Origin: Cyanoderma ruficeps | Lineage: Eukaryota > Chordata > Aves > Passeriformes > Timaliidae | Length of the DNA stretch: 64,000 bases | NCBI GenBank assembly: GCA_008694505.1 | Contig: VZDJ01000046.1 | Coordinates: 1,251,844 to 1,315,843, forward strand | Direction of reading: 5' to 3' | Shown here: positions 49,501 through 57,950 of the stretch, piece after piece | Layout: every line of letters begins with the position of its first letter | How positions within the stretch are numbered: position 1 is the stretch's first letter | Position numbers and translations under genes: made by a program | Notes under the pieces: model-generated | Databases searched by the model: none | Seen by the model: the letters and a program-made list of their open reading frames with translations, nothing else | What the model was told of the DNA's origin: nothing

Positions 49501-51943
49501 ATCCAAATTATTAATTCATGTGGAACCCATTCCAGATCCATCCCTGATGCTCTTGCAAATGATGGACGACCAAAAGGCCAAAAGTTCCCTCAAGCACTTG
49601 CCATGCTCTGGAATTGCCCTTCTATACCCAAGCAACCTCAGGACACATTAGGAGTGCAAGAAATTTCCTTTCATTTAAATTGTTACCTTCGTGCATTTTT
49701 CTCTCAAACCTGCCAGCTCTCCAGTGCTGAAATAAAGAATATCTGGAGCACAAGGTGACTTTAAAGAAGGTCTGAGCTGAGTAACTGGAACAAGACCTTC
49801 CCTCATCATCCCTCCTTCTGCCCAAAGCACGGAGAATCTTCTCTCCTTTGCAGTGTGAAGCCGAGCGTAGCTCCTGTCGCTTTTATTGGAAGTTACTCCA
49901 TGGATAATTGATCTGATCCCTAGCCAAGGGTGTCCCTGGACATGGTACAATTTCATTTTACCTTTTCTTCTCAAGATTCTTCCCTGCTCTTATTATTTCT
50001 CAGTTTCAGCAATTGAGAGCAGGCAGTTGAAAATTATTTGCTTACTTGAATATAAATTTTCAACTAAATGGCATGAAAAGGGAAAAAAGATCTCTGCTTC
50101 CTTTTTGGAGAAATAAAAGAAGCTGATCTCGTAATCTGATTAATTTGCATAAGTCAGCAATTCAGTTGTGAGTTACTTTGTGAACAGTTAAATTCTCTCT
50201 TCCTTATCACTTTTCTTCTTTTCTTTTCTTTTCTTTTGTTTTGCTTATTTTATTTTATTTTATTTTATTTTATTTTATTTTATTTTATTTTATTTTATTT
50301 TATTTTANATTTAATTTCATTTGATGTGTTTGAGACTGGATTTGCATTAAGGCTAGAGAAATCACCAGCGCAGTGAGCAGAAGGTTTTCAGCACTAGCAC
50401 ACAGGTGATGGGATCTCAGGGCAGCTGGCTGGCCTGAATTCAGTGTCTGGTTCACTCCAGGAGTTCTGCTTTGCTGGGATCGATCCTTACAATTTAAGGT
50501 CAATGCATGATATCAAACTCAGGATCCCAGTCAGGATCAAAGAATTCCTTCCCAATGTCCAATCCAAATCTACTCTCTGTCAGTTTAAAGCCATTCCCCG
50601 TGTCCTGTCCATCCATGCCTTGTCCCCAGTCCCTCTTCAGCTCTCCTGGAGCCCCTTCAGGCCCTGGAAGGGGCTCTGAGCTCTCTCTGGATCTTTCCCT
50701 TCTCCAGGGGAACATTCCCAGCTCTCCCAGAGGATCCCCAGCCCTCAGAGCAGCTCTGTGACCTCCTCTGGAGTTTCTCCAACCACTCCACATCCTTCTT
50801 ATTTTGGGGGGTCCCTGGCTGGATGCATCTCTGCAGGTGGAGTCTCAGGTGAGGAGAGCAGAGGGATGGAATCACTTCTTTCCGACCGTCTGGTCATGTT
50901 TCTTTTTGATGCAGCCCAGGGCACAGTTGGGTTTTTGGGCATGTTTTGAACTCGTGTCCAGTCTCTCATCCACCAGCGCCCCAAATCCTTCTCGGGGGAA
51001 TCCTTAGGGGGGCTGGGTGCTGTGTACAAACATCTCTGCCCCACCTGAGTCCCCAGGTATCTGTGCTAAATTCCTTCTCAAAATGGCAGCCAGGATCCCC
51101 TCCCAGCACCCACCCTGGAGGAGATGCTGTCCTAGGGTGACTTTATGGTGTTTGTATCCCCAGTTGTCTGTTCTGTTTATGTTGGATGGTGTGTTCTGTA
51201 CCTTTCAGACGGGTTCTGAGGGTGAAGTGGGGGAAAGTAGAAGTGTGGGGTTCGTTTTCAGAAACTGCACTCACTGCTCCACATTCTGCCCCTGGACTGT
51301 GCTGTCTGCAGAACGGACAGACATCAGGACAGAGATCTCCTGTGCCTCTAGTTAGTTTGTAGCTAGCTGAGGCAGAGAAGTTCCCGGGACTGTTTTTTTC
51401 CCTTCTTCTTGGAACTGTTTAAACCTGCTCTGGACTGGAAAACCCAGAGGGACACCGGGATCTCACGCCTGCGGCCTACCGGGGCCTGGGCCTCGGCATT
51501 TTCCAGCACCAGAGGGACAGACAGACTGAGCAAGCTGAGCTACCCACAGCAAGGACTTTCTCAATTTGCCATCTCTCTTCAGAACAGTGAGAGGTTTTGT
51601 TGTTCCATATTTTTCATTTTTTGTGCTTGTGGGCACTTTTTTTTGTTAAAGACATACTTTTTTCCACTTTTCTCTAAGGAAAATTTTTCCTGGCCCAGTT
51701 GGGGGAGGGGCCATTTGGGTTTGTATTCCAGAGGGACCCCATGTGGAGGTTTCCTCCCAAATTTGCCCTAAACCAGGACAGATGCGTACCCCAGCCGATC
51801 AGGATGTACCACCAGAAGTACTTCCTCTCTGAGAAGAAGGAGATGACCAGCAGAGTGTGAAGGTACAACCCCTCCACCAGCAGCCAGAAGAAGTTGGCCA
51901 TGACACAGTACTGGAAGAAAACCATCATGGCCTTGCAGCCCAC
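34310..51943 (-). CDS. VIPR1: VIPR1 (VPAC1 receptor), 3' seven coding exons, partial at 5' end
   Basis: This is the 3' half of the vasoactive intestinal peptide receptor 1 gene, a plasma-membrane class B GPCR that binds VIP and PACAP and signals mainly through Gs and cAMP. The coding exons in transcript order are 51943-51790, 48738-48678, 46289-46220, 42403-42312, 36864-36735, 35641-35600 and 34501-34310. They join in frame to 741 nt: 246 residues and a TGA stop. Exon lengths and phases match the known 13-exon VIPR1 layout (exons 7-13). The product covers TM3 to TM7, helix 8 and the cytoplasmic tail. VIPR1 is favoured over VIPR2, ADCYAP1R1 and SCTR by the TM3 segment [15 protein letters not shown], the TM4 start [15 protein letters not shown] and the C-terminus FQAEFSLV. 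About 210 upstream residues are missing because exons 1-6 lie beyond 64000. Intron lengths in transcript order are 3051, 2388, 3816, 5447, 1093 and 1098 bp. Confidence 0.97.
34502..35599 (-). other. VIPR1 intron 12
   Basis: 1098 bp between exons 12 and 13. No repeat recognised; a single unresolved base at 34859. An intronic AATAAA reads on the minus strand at 34717-34722 (TTTATT on plus), but the splice sites are intact. Confidence 0.9.
35600..35641 (-). CDS. VIPR1: VIPR1 exon 12: end of TM7 (42-nt microexon)
   Basis: This in-frame 42-nt exon encodes residues 170-183, [14 protein letters not shown], the cytoplasmic end of TM7 and the NGE turn into helix 8. It is too short to stand out as an open reading frame and was placed by its exact length, its CCCCAG acceptor, its GTAAGA donor and the join to exon 13 (VQAE). 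A 42-nt exon at this place is typical of class B receptor genes. Because it is a multiple of three, skipping would delete the end of TM7 without a frameshift. Confidence 0.96.
35727..35794 (-). repeat. CR1 LINE fragment, left part, split by an LTR
   Basis: AATCACAGAATTCTTCAGGT, AGACCTCTAAGGTCATCCAG and CCAACCATTCCCCCAGCACA are the CR1 3' end in reverse. It resumes at 36272. It lies 85 bp beyond exon 12, within intron 11. Confidence 0.85.
35795..36271 (+). mobile_element. Solo LTR, family B (4-bp TSD), 477 bp, nested in CR1
   Basis: Bounded by TGATGCC and GGGCATCA with a 4-bp TSD, CAGC (35791-35794 and 36272-36275). It lies in VIPR1 intron 11, antisense to the gene. It contains an internal 12-bp tandem repeat (GTCCATTTTGTG and GTCCATTTTGGG, 36092-36150) and a plus-strand AATAAA at about 36207. 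Confidence 0.9.
36272..36440 (-). repeat. CR1 LINE fragment, right part of the LTR-split copy
   Basis: CCAAGCCCACCACTCACCCA, CCAAGTGCCACATCTGCC and CATCCAGCCTGGCCTTGGAC continue the CR1 of 35727-35794; the right end is diverged. Confidence 0.75.
36735..36864 (-). CDS. VIPR1: VIPR1 exon 11: TM6, extracellular loop 3, TM7
   Basis: This 130-nt exon completes Ser126 and encodes residues 127-169. It starts with RLAKS, the basic RLAK/R motif at the loop 3 to TM6 junction needed for G-protein coupling in class B receptors. TM6 follows with the helix-breaking proline in LIPLFG (Pro137). Extracellular loop 3 contains [11 protein letters not shown], and TM7 begins in [11 protein letters not shown]. 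The donor is GTAAGG. This is the most strongly conserved exon in the window and one of the best supports for the orthology. Confidence 0.97.
36865..39183 (-). other. VIPR1 intron 10, exon 11-proximal part
   Basis: About 2.3 kb with no recognisable repeat or exon. The rest of the 5447-bp intron holds a CR1/LTR nest (39184-40270) and a CR1 tail (40598-40727). Confidence 0.7.
39184..39363 (-). repeat. CR1 LINE fragment, left part, split by an LTR
   Basis: AGAATCACAGAGTCCTTTGG through GAGTCCACAATCTCCCTGAG to the TSD ACAAC, in reverse orientation. It resumes at 40028. Confidence 0.9.
39364..40027 (+). mobile_element. Solo LTR, family D (ERVL-like, 5-bp TSD), 664 bp, nested in CR1
   Basis: Starts TGTCCTAGGG and ends TAAACCATGACA, flanked by the exact 5-bp TSD ACAAC (39359-39363, 40028-40032). 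Removing the LTR and one TSD restores a continuous CR1 sequence. A plus-strand AATAAA lies at 39893-39898. Antisense to VIPR1, in intron 10. The same family lies beside exon 7 (51128-51780). Confidence 0.92.
40028..40270 (-). repeat. CR1 LINE fragment, right part of the LTR-split copy
   Basis: CTCCTGATGTCCAACCTGAG, TTGTTGCCTGGGAGAAGAGC and CTTCTCCAGGCTAAGCACCT continue the CR1 of 39184-39363. Confidence 0.9.
40598..40727 (+). repeat. CR1 LINE 3'-end fragment
   Basis: AGCAGCCTGGGACAGTGGAA, TTTAAGGTCCCTCCCAATCC and GGGATTCTATGATTCTGTGA, forward orientation, in VIPR1 intron 10. Confidence 0.85.
42312..42403 (-). CDS. VIPR1: VIPR1 exon 10: TM5 end and intracellular loop 3
   Basis: This 92-nt exon encodes residues 96-125 and the first two bases of Ser126. 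It begins [13 protein letters not shown], completing TM5, and continues into intracellular loop 3 with [16 protein letters not shown]. The loop differs from the mammalian version, which is expected because it is one of the least conserved cytoplasmic parts. The NET sequon is cytoplasmic, so it should not be glycosylated. The donor is GTAAGT, the consensus. Confidence 0.96.
42828..43310 (+). mobile_element. Solo LTR, family A, about 480 bp
   Basis: It shares CAGAACCTGTAGCTGTTTCT, GTGCCAGCACAGGG and a TTATTAAAACCTTTAC polyadenylation region with 8718-9212. Termini are not clear, so the bounds are approximate. It lies in VIPR1 intron 9, antisense to the gene. Confidence 0.7.
43315..43751 (+). 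mobile_element. Degenerate LTR, family B, 3' part best preserved
   Basis: From about 43490 it follows the family B sequence (TTGAAGCTGTAATTGGAGGA, GACTGCCCAAGGTGCACC, TTTAATAAATACCCAC) and ends with the family terminus AAGGCATCA. The 5' half is diverged and no TSD was found. It lies in VIPR1 intron 9 directly beside a family A LTR. Confidence 0.65.
43752..46219 (-). other. VIPR1 intron 9, exon 9-proximal part
   Basis: About 2.5 kb with no recognised repeat or exon; A/T-rich, with T runs at 44768-44793. Confidence 0.6.
46220..46289 (-). CDS. VIPR1: VIPR1 exon 9: extracellular loop 2 and TM5 start
   Basis: This 70-nt exon supplies the last base of Gly72 and residues 73-95. Cys73 and Trp74 form the class B CW motif of extracellular loop 2; Cys73 is the predicted disulphide partner of Cys3 in exon 7. 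The segment [15 protein letters not shown] opens TM5. Splice sites are TTTTTAG on the acceptor side and GTAAAG on the donor side. The donor has A at +5 instead of G but is otherwise normal. Confidence 0.96.
46290..48677 (-). other. VIPR1 intron 8
   Basis: 2388 bp. It holds an A/C-rich tract (46708-46830, runs of CCAAAAAA type) and a 26-bp local duplication near 48262-48320 (ATCTGCTTGAGGAAAA). No CR1 or LTR recognised. Confidence 0.7.
48678..48738 (-). CDS. VIPR1: VIPR1 exon 8: TM4 to extracellular loop 2
   Basis: This 61-nt exon completes Gly52, encodes residues 53-71 and ends with two bases of Gly72. It reads [19 protein letters not shown], the end of TM4 and the start of extracellular loop 2. 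The acceptor is a pyrimidine tract ending in CAG and the donor is GTAAGC. The length equals that of the mammalian VIPR1 exon, although the sequence here diverges from the mammalian form (for example the APSVF start and the FFDV loop), as expected for a bird orthologue. Confidence 0.95.
48739..50504 (-). other. VIPR1 intron 7, exon 8-proximal part
   Basis: About 1.77 kb with no CR1 or LTR recognised. It contains a (TTTTC)n/(TTTTA)n pentamer repeat at 50213-50307 ending at an unresolved base, 50308. Confidence 0.7.
50213..50307. repeat. (TTTTC)n then (TTTTA)n microsatellite
   Basis: Short TTTTC run followed by about 14 pure TTTTA units, ending beside an unresolved base at 50308. Confidence 0.9.
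50505..51127 (-). repeat. Long CR1 LINE 3' fragment, about 620 bp, ending at an LTR
   Basis: In reverse orientation it runs from TTCCTTCCCAATGTCCAATC through GAGCCCCTTCAGGCCCTGGA, TTCCCAGCTCTCCCAGAGGA and TTTGATGCAGCCCAGGGCAC to about TCCACCAGCGCCCCAAATCC; its right end (51040-51127) is diverged. It fills the exon 7-proximal part of intron 7 together with the LTR at 51128. Confidence 0.85.
51128..51780 (+). mobile_element. Solo LTR, family D (ERVL-like), 653 bp, 10 bases from the exon 7 donor
   Basis: Starts TGTCCTAGGGTGAC and ends TAAACCAGGACA, with the exact 5-bp TSD GATGC (51123-51127 and 51781-51785). Homologous along its length to 39364-40027. The right TSD is part of the VIPR1 intron 7 donor region: intron bases +5 to +9 are the TSD and the LTR begins at +10. 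Antisense to VIPR1. Confidence 0.93.
51790..51943 (-). CDS. VIPR1: VIPR1 exon 7: TM3, intracellular loop 2, start of TM4
   Basis: This 154-nt exon encodes window residues 1-51 plus the first base of Gly52. It begins VGCK after a pyrimidine-rich acceptor ending in CAG. Cys3 is the conserved class B cysteine that disulphide-bonds to extracellular loop 2. TM3 spans about residues 5-29 and carries the family motif EGLYL, with Glu24. The exon ends at the IGWG motif of TM4 (Trp51). The donor reads GTACGC, with C at +4, which makes it the weakest of the six donors in the window; the others begin GTAAG or GTAAA. A solo LTR begins 10 bases into the following intron and another LTR ends 129 bp before the acceptor. 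Skipping this exon would shift the reading frame, because 154 is not divisible by three. Confidence 0.97.
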
Positions 51944-52072
51944 CTGAAAAAGAAGAAATGGACAGTGAAATGAAGAAATGAACTGCAGCATGTTCCCACA
52001 GGAAAGAAATTTCCACCAAATTACCAGTGACCCTTACTCGGGGTGCGTCTCTGGGATTGCTTTTTGCAGCAC

Positions 52073-52791
52073 TGTCTTGGGTTGCAAGATGCATTCTATT
52101 TCCCATCTGCTGAAACTGTTTGTAGAGATGTTTTTCTTTATCTCATAACCCTGGGAGGAAGGGGGCAGGAGTCTTTCTGTTAATGGACAGCTGTTAAACC
52201 AGGTGGGGAAGTGTTCTTTATCCCTTCCAGGACCCATCCTCCCTCCAGGGGATATCTGCTGTTCATGGGCCATCCAGCCTCACTGCAGGGCTGATACAAT
52301 TCCATCATCCCATTGGGAGATGCTCCACCCAGGGAGAGGAGCCCAGCATTCCTACCTGGATCAAAGCTGAGATTCAGAACACCAGCACAGCCTGTTTGCA
52401 CTGGATTCCCAGAGGGAGACCAGACCCATCTCAGCATCACTGGACCTTCAGAGGAAAACTGCACCCTTCTACAGGATCATCTCTGCTCCAACAGAACCAC
52501 ATCTGTGACTGCAGGAGGACTTGACTGGACTGCCACCAACACCCTGACCAACAGGGGGTCAGGCTGTGCTCTGACTCTGTCAGTGATTTCTTTTTTGTTC
52601 ATTTACTTTTTTTTGTATTACTACATTTCTAATATTCCTAGTAAAGAACTGTTATTCCTATTCCCATATTTTTGCCTGAGAGCCCCTTAATTTCAAAATT
52701 ATAATAACTTGGAGGGAGGGGGTTTACATTCTCCATTCCAAGGGAAGCTCCAGCTTTCCCAGGCAGACACCTGTCTTTCCAAACCAAGAGA
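52073..52791 (+). mobile_element. Solo LTR, family C (ERVL-like), 719 bp
   Basis: Starts TGTCTTGGGTTGC and ends AACCAAGAGA, with an exact 5-bp TSD, AGCAC (52068-52072 and 52792-52796). It lies in VIPR1 intron 6, 129 bp from the exon 7 acceptor, antisense to the gene. Confidence 0.92.
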
Positions 52792-53372
52792 AGCACCTGA
52801 ACTCCTTATGGAATGAATCCTATGGTGAAAAGCCGAGTCTACAAAAAGTTTCTCCTCTTTAGGAAAAGAAGGACTGGGATATGTATTTTTAAAATAAAGG
52901 ATAGTGAGGAGAAGCAGGGTAAGCACACAAGAGCATGCACAGCTTTTATTGCTCTGGAAGGGGAGAGATTTAAAAAGGGAAGATGAATTGTTTACCTTCA
53001 GGAAATGAATAATTAAACACAGTAACTTGCTGTGTGGAGATTTCACTGCAGCACAGGTAATGGGAACAGTTCCCTTAGCAAAGAAATAAATACAAATGGA
53101 AAATTCTGACACTTGAGGGAAATGTCTGGCACTTTGCACCCACTGCATCATTACACATGCTCGAGATGTTGACTCGGGATTGCCCTGTTGCTTTCAGTGC
53201 CTCTGCCTGGGTGATACTCTGCCCTTTCTGGGGCATTTGTTCTCACTCCCTGGTTGGTGGCATTTTCTGGTCTCCTGCACGTGTAGAATGTTTAATTTAG
53301 GACAATAATTTGCACCAGCGACAAGACCCCACGTTCCCCTCTATCCATCTCTTGCTGGAAGCAGTTGCTGTT

Positions 53373-53496
53373 AAACATTGGTTAAGGGGAGAAGTGTGGA
53401 AAGAGCTTTTTCAGTGTTTTGGGAGTGTGAAAACACTGTGAAACATTGGTTAAGAGGAGAAGCATGGAAAGAGTTTTTTCAGTGTCTTGGGAGGGA
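53373..53496. repeat. 68-bp imperfect tandem duplication
   Basis: AAACATTGGTTAAGGGGAGA at 53373 recurs as AAACATTGGTTAAGAGGAGA at 53441, with the following ~50 bp also conserved. Confidence 0.85.
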
Positions 53497-53635
53497 CTGT
53501 CCCCATCCTCAGCCCTCCCCTAAACTCATCAGTGTGTGACACTGGGGACCCTGATGGGCTCCTGATAATCAATTTCTGTGCACATCAGCTCCCTCCTGTG
53601 AGGCACAGCGTAAACACAGACTTGCTGAGGGATGC

Positions 53636-54112
53636 TGTTGCAGTGCACCACCCAAGAAAATGTTTCTATATTAGGAAAAGAGTTTCAGTTTCACCCCTGG
53701 ACTTTCAAGGAAGAAGAACCAGAGACTTCAATGCTCCTCACACTAACTGGCCAAATGCCAAGACAGAAGCACCTGTTGGACCTTTGACCTGTTCCTCAAG
53801 GAATGCAGCTGTTTTCTATTGGGCAGCAAGCCAAAAAAGCCCTCCTTGATGGTTGAATACTTGAGAGAAAGCACAGAGTCTATCAGGGCTTTTTTGGGGG
53901 GTCTTAGGAGGTGCAAGGAACCTCCCTGCACTGTGCACAGCTTTACTCTCCTGCTCTGTATAGTTTGTTATTTTCTCTTTAATTAAATCTTTTTGCTTTT
54001 TCAAAACACCTCTGATCAAGCCATCTCACTGATTATTTTAAAGCCATTTCTGGGAGGTTCCCTCAGAGTGTGTTGAACCCTCGTGGGGCTAAAACCACCC
54101 TGGCCCCACACA
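53636..54112 (+). mobile_element. Solo LTR, family A, about 475 bp
   Basis: It shares AAATGTTTCTATATTAGGAA, GCAGCAAGCCAAAAAAGCCC, a TTAATTAAATCTTTTTGC region and CCCTCGTGGGGCTAAAACCA with the other family A copies. Exact ends and TSD are not clear. In VIPR1 intron 6, antisense. Confidence 0.75.
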
Positions 54113-54869
54113 GAATTTCAGCAGGGTGCTGATGGGGGAAGGTGGAGACAGAGCAGGAAGAGAACTCCCTTCAAGCTCAGAATATTCTGTGTGTGACTCC
54201 AGGCACTGCCAGGGAGGGAAGGTGGCACAGGGCTGAGCTGGCAGAGGCCGAGGATCCAGCAGCCACATCCTGATGGCATCATGGTTTCTCCCTGATTCTG
54301 TGGCTGTGTGACATTGCCACCCCTCCTTCCCTTCCCCCAGAGCCTTGAGTGCCTTCTTGGGGTGTCTGCAGCCAACAGGGATCTGTGTGTGAGTGAATTC
54401 CTCGATGGTTTCACTCTGTCAGTGTTCGGCCCCAATCCAGCAGCTCCCAGGTGAGACAAGAGGTTTAAGGGGTTGGATTTGATGCATCTCAAACACCTGC
54501 CTGTAAAACAAGGATTTCCTTTGGGGATTGTGCACCAAGGGATCACTTCTGGGTGGTTGCACTGAACTCAAGGCAGAGGCAGGAGGCTGGAGCACAGCAC
54601 AAGGGACTGCAAGGCTTCACAGGACAAGGGAAGGCTGCTCACAAACAGTGCACGTGATTTCTGCCCAGAAGAGACTCTCAGGAAGGGATTTCCAGCCTGA
54701 CTTTGCAGAGCTATTGCCGTACAGAGAGAAAGCTGTGCTGAACTCAGGCTGTGGGAGCAGAAATTGCAGATCCAAATCCATCCCCTCTTCACCCAGCAGT
54801 GGCAAACATCAATTTTGGGGCAGTCTCTGGGCCTAATTCCTCTCTTAAGGTGGTAGTGGCTTGTCACAA

Positions 54870-54945
54870 AGCTGAGGTGGATCATGGTTAGCAGTTGGAT
54901 CTGATCACCTCTGAGGTCTTTCCAGCCTTAATGATTCTATGGTTT
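54870..54945 (+). repeat. CR1 LINE 3' tail fragment
   Basis: GGTTAGCAGTTGGATCTGAT, GAGGTCTTTCCAGCCTTAAT and GATTCTATGG, forward orientation. Confidence 0.8.
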
Positions 54946-55825
54946 TATTTCTCCTGCACACATGCAGCAGCTGGGTTTTGGCAACTTCTCTGCAGGACCT
55001 GGAGCAGATCAATTTATTTCTCCTTGCTGAGGGGATGTTTGCTTATTTGAGGAGTTCCTACCAGTCCTGGAATTTTTGGCTTTACCTGGAGAAAAGACCT
55101 TTTTGTGCACCCTTTTGAGTGCATGGCAGTAATGGTCATGATCCCTCACAGCCGGGGATCCCTCATGGCACGGGGATGTTCTGCACTGGAACAGAGTGGG
55201 ATGCACTGTCCTGTCCTTAACATTAAATAATGACATTTTTCTACTGCCTGGGCTTGCCACTGTTGCCTGAAGTGGGTAAGTTTAAAGCAGATATTTCTGT
55301 GAGAGGTGCAGTTTTATTGTTGATGATTCCATTGATCCTCTTTGACAGTGGCACATTTGGGAAATGGCCCTTCCTGGCTTTTGGGAGACCTTATTCCATG
55401 TAGCACTTGGTAATGGGTCTCCACCCTCCTGATTGATGAAATTTAGCCTCAGAGAGGCTGGTTTAATGCTGAGGAATAAAATCCTCTTTTATGTAAGGTA
55501 TCTTACCCTTTAGATGACAGACACAGGGCAGAGATGAGCCATTACATCTCCAGAATTTAGTTTCTTTCATAAAGAGCAGACCTCACGATGTGTCACTGTT
55601 GAAAGACTAACACGGGCTATTTTTAGGCCAGGCATTTTCAAGAGGAAAAGCTGAATTCCATAGCTGCTTTTTCTACCCTCTCTTCTTCCACAGGCTCATT
55701 TACGGATTATTTGCTTGTCTTTCCTCAGGGATCTTGCTCTGCTCATGTCCACAGGAGATGTGGCTGTGAGATGGCTTTTCCATTGGTTTTGTGGATGGCA
55801 CATCTACCCAAGTGGCTCCTCTCTT

Positions 55826-56268
55826 TGATGCCTTAAGCTTTAACTTATATGTTTTCAGATTCTGTGCTGCTCAGGGGTGCAGTTCTGAGCTCACATTCAG
55901 TGTCACTCAGCTCTCTTCACAGAGTAGAGAGACAAAACAAATCCTTTTCCTGCTGCACACCAAGGACAACTTTCAGCCCAAAAGCACAAATGGTGGACTG
56001 AAGAGAGAAACAAGAAGGGTGGGACTTCATAACCTGAAGCTGTAATTGGACAATTAAACCCCAATGTGCAGATGGACCAAAACTTATAAAAATGTAAGAT
56101 CTCGTGACCGGACATCCATTTTGTGACCATTTTGGGTCCACCTTGGGTGTAGCCCTGGCCAGGCTCTTGTCCTGCCCAAGGTGAATCCTGGAGGCTTTTA
56201 AATAAATACCTACTTCATTCTCTAGCTCTGTCCAGTCTCTGTTTCAGGTCAGCCTTCCCTTGGCATGA
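55826..56268 (+). mobile_element. Solo LTR, family B (4-bp TSD), 443 bp
   Basis: Bounded by TGATGCC and GGCATGA (one base changed from GGCATCA) with the 4-bp TSD TCTT (55822-55825 and 56269-56272). Only about three of the 12-bp internal units remain. In VIPR1 intron 6, antisense. Confidence 0.88.
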
Positions 56269-57210
56269 TCTTGTTCCTCTCTTTAGAGCTGCACCAGGCA
56301 CGTGTCCATTTGCTTTTCCCATGAAAATCCCTCCCTTTCCACATGTGCTTCCAATGGCTGAACACTGAGAAAGGCTCTGCCTCCAGCCATTGGGCTCTTG
56401 ATCCCTCCTGACAAACCCTTGGACCCCAACACGTTTGTGCTTCTCTGCAAATTCCTCACAGTCAATAAGAAAAATTAATCTTGATTATTGTAGAAGTTTG
56501 CTTGAGGGTGGGGCCTGTCTTAGACCTGCTCAAAGACTTTCAGGAGAAAGAGGCAAAGAGAAGGAACACAAGGGTGGGAACGAGAAGACTGAGACACAAC
56601 CTTGCCAGGCTTTTTCCTTGTGCTCAGTAGCACATTTTAGTTCTGTGTAATGTTAGCCCTGAGGAAAGCATCTTTCTCTTCATTTTTCAGGCGGGTTAAC
56701 GGGTCACTACACCAGTTTTATGACCCACCTATAAAAATATTGTTCAATGAGCTGAATCTGCACTAAATATACAGAAATCGTTCTCCTCAGTGGCAGCAAC
56801 TCTGCTCATTCATAACTCCTGAAGGCTGTCAGTCTGCATCAGCTGATAGATTCCTCAAGCTCAATATGAGCAGCTTTGTTGTACAGGAATTGATCTGAGG
56901 TTTTGGGGTACACACACACCGAACACACATCCATGATCAGCCTCCTGTGAATGCAATAAAACTCTATAGAAAAAGGGCAATCGACTCCACGGAAATGCCA
57001 ACACAATCCTCCCTTGCCTTGTTTAGTAGGGATATGGTTTGTTACAGGTTTCGGATTTGGGTTCAGGAAGGATTTAGACCAAAGAAGTACAAAGAAGCAC
57101 TTGAGTGATTGATATCCCACCTGTGACAGCTGGACTGGGAGTACTGGAGTTTCACTGCCCCACTCACAAGAATCCCCACCACAAGACCTGACCGGTCATT
57201 CCCCCTGTAC

Positions 57211-57260
57211 AGAATCATGGAATAGTTTGAGTTAGAAGAGACTTTTTAAAGGTCCTGCCC
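57211..57260 (-). repeat. CR1 LINE 3' tail fragment
   Basis: ACAGAATCATGGAATAGTTT then GAGTTAGAAGAGAC, reverse orientation. Confidence 0.7.
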
Positions 57261-57407
57261 CTGTGTGACCTGTCCTGTGTATGGACACAACCCCACGTTC
57301 CTCCCTTGTACCCATAAACTCTGCAGCTTCCTGTGCTGTGGAAGGTTTAGGGCAGGGCACCAAGACATATTTAAGTCAGCTTAAAGATATATTGAAGACA
57401 TCCCATG

Positions 57408-57950
57408 TGTCTTGGGTTGCAATGCAAGATGTATTTGATTCCCAATCTGTTGAAACCAGCTGTAGAGATGTTTTTCTTCATCTCAAAACTCTGGTGGGGA
57501 GGGGGCGGGTGTCTTTCTGTTAATGGGCAGCTGTTAAAACCAGGTGTGGCAGTGTTCTTTATCTCCTCCAGGACCCATCCTCCCTCCAGGGGATATCTGC
57601 TGTCCATGGGCCATCCAGGCTCACTGCAGGGCTGATACAATTCCATCATCCCATGGGGAGATGCTCTACCCGGGGGGAGGAGTCCAGCATTCCCACCTGG
57701 ATCAAACCTGGGATTCAGAACACCAGCACAGCCTGTTTGCACTGGATTCCCAGAGGGAGACCAGACCCATCTCAGCACCACTGGACTTTCAGAGGGAAAC
57801 TCCACCCTTCTACAGGATCATCTCTGCTCCAACAGAACCACATCTGTCACTGCAGGAGGACTTGACTGGACTGCCACCAACACCCTGACCAACAGGGTGT
57901 CAGGTTGTGTTCTGACTCTGTCAGTGATTTCTTTTTTGTTTGTTTGCTTT
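57408..57950 (+). mobile_element. LTR, family C, right end lost in an assembly gap
   Basis: Starts TGTCTTGGGTTGC and follows the family to the T-rich region (GTGATTTCTTTTTTG) where the N gap begins. About 170 bp of the family's 3' end, including its AATATTCCTAGTAAAG part, are not seen after the gap, so it is either truncated or missing from the assembly. Antisense to VIPR1, intron 6. Confidence 0.85.

Noticed and set aside
34310..51943. Alternative identity as VIPR2, ADCYAP1R1, SCTR or GHRHR
   Set aside because: TM3 [30 protein letters not shown] and the FQAEFSLV tail fit VIPR1 better than the other class B members.
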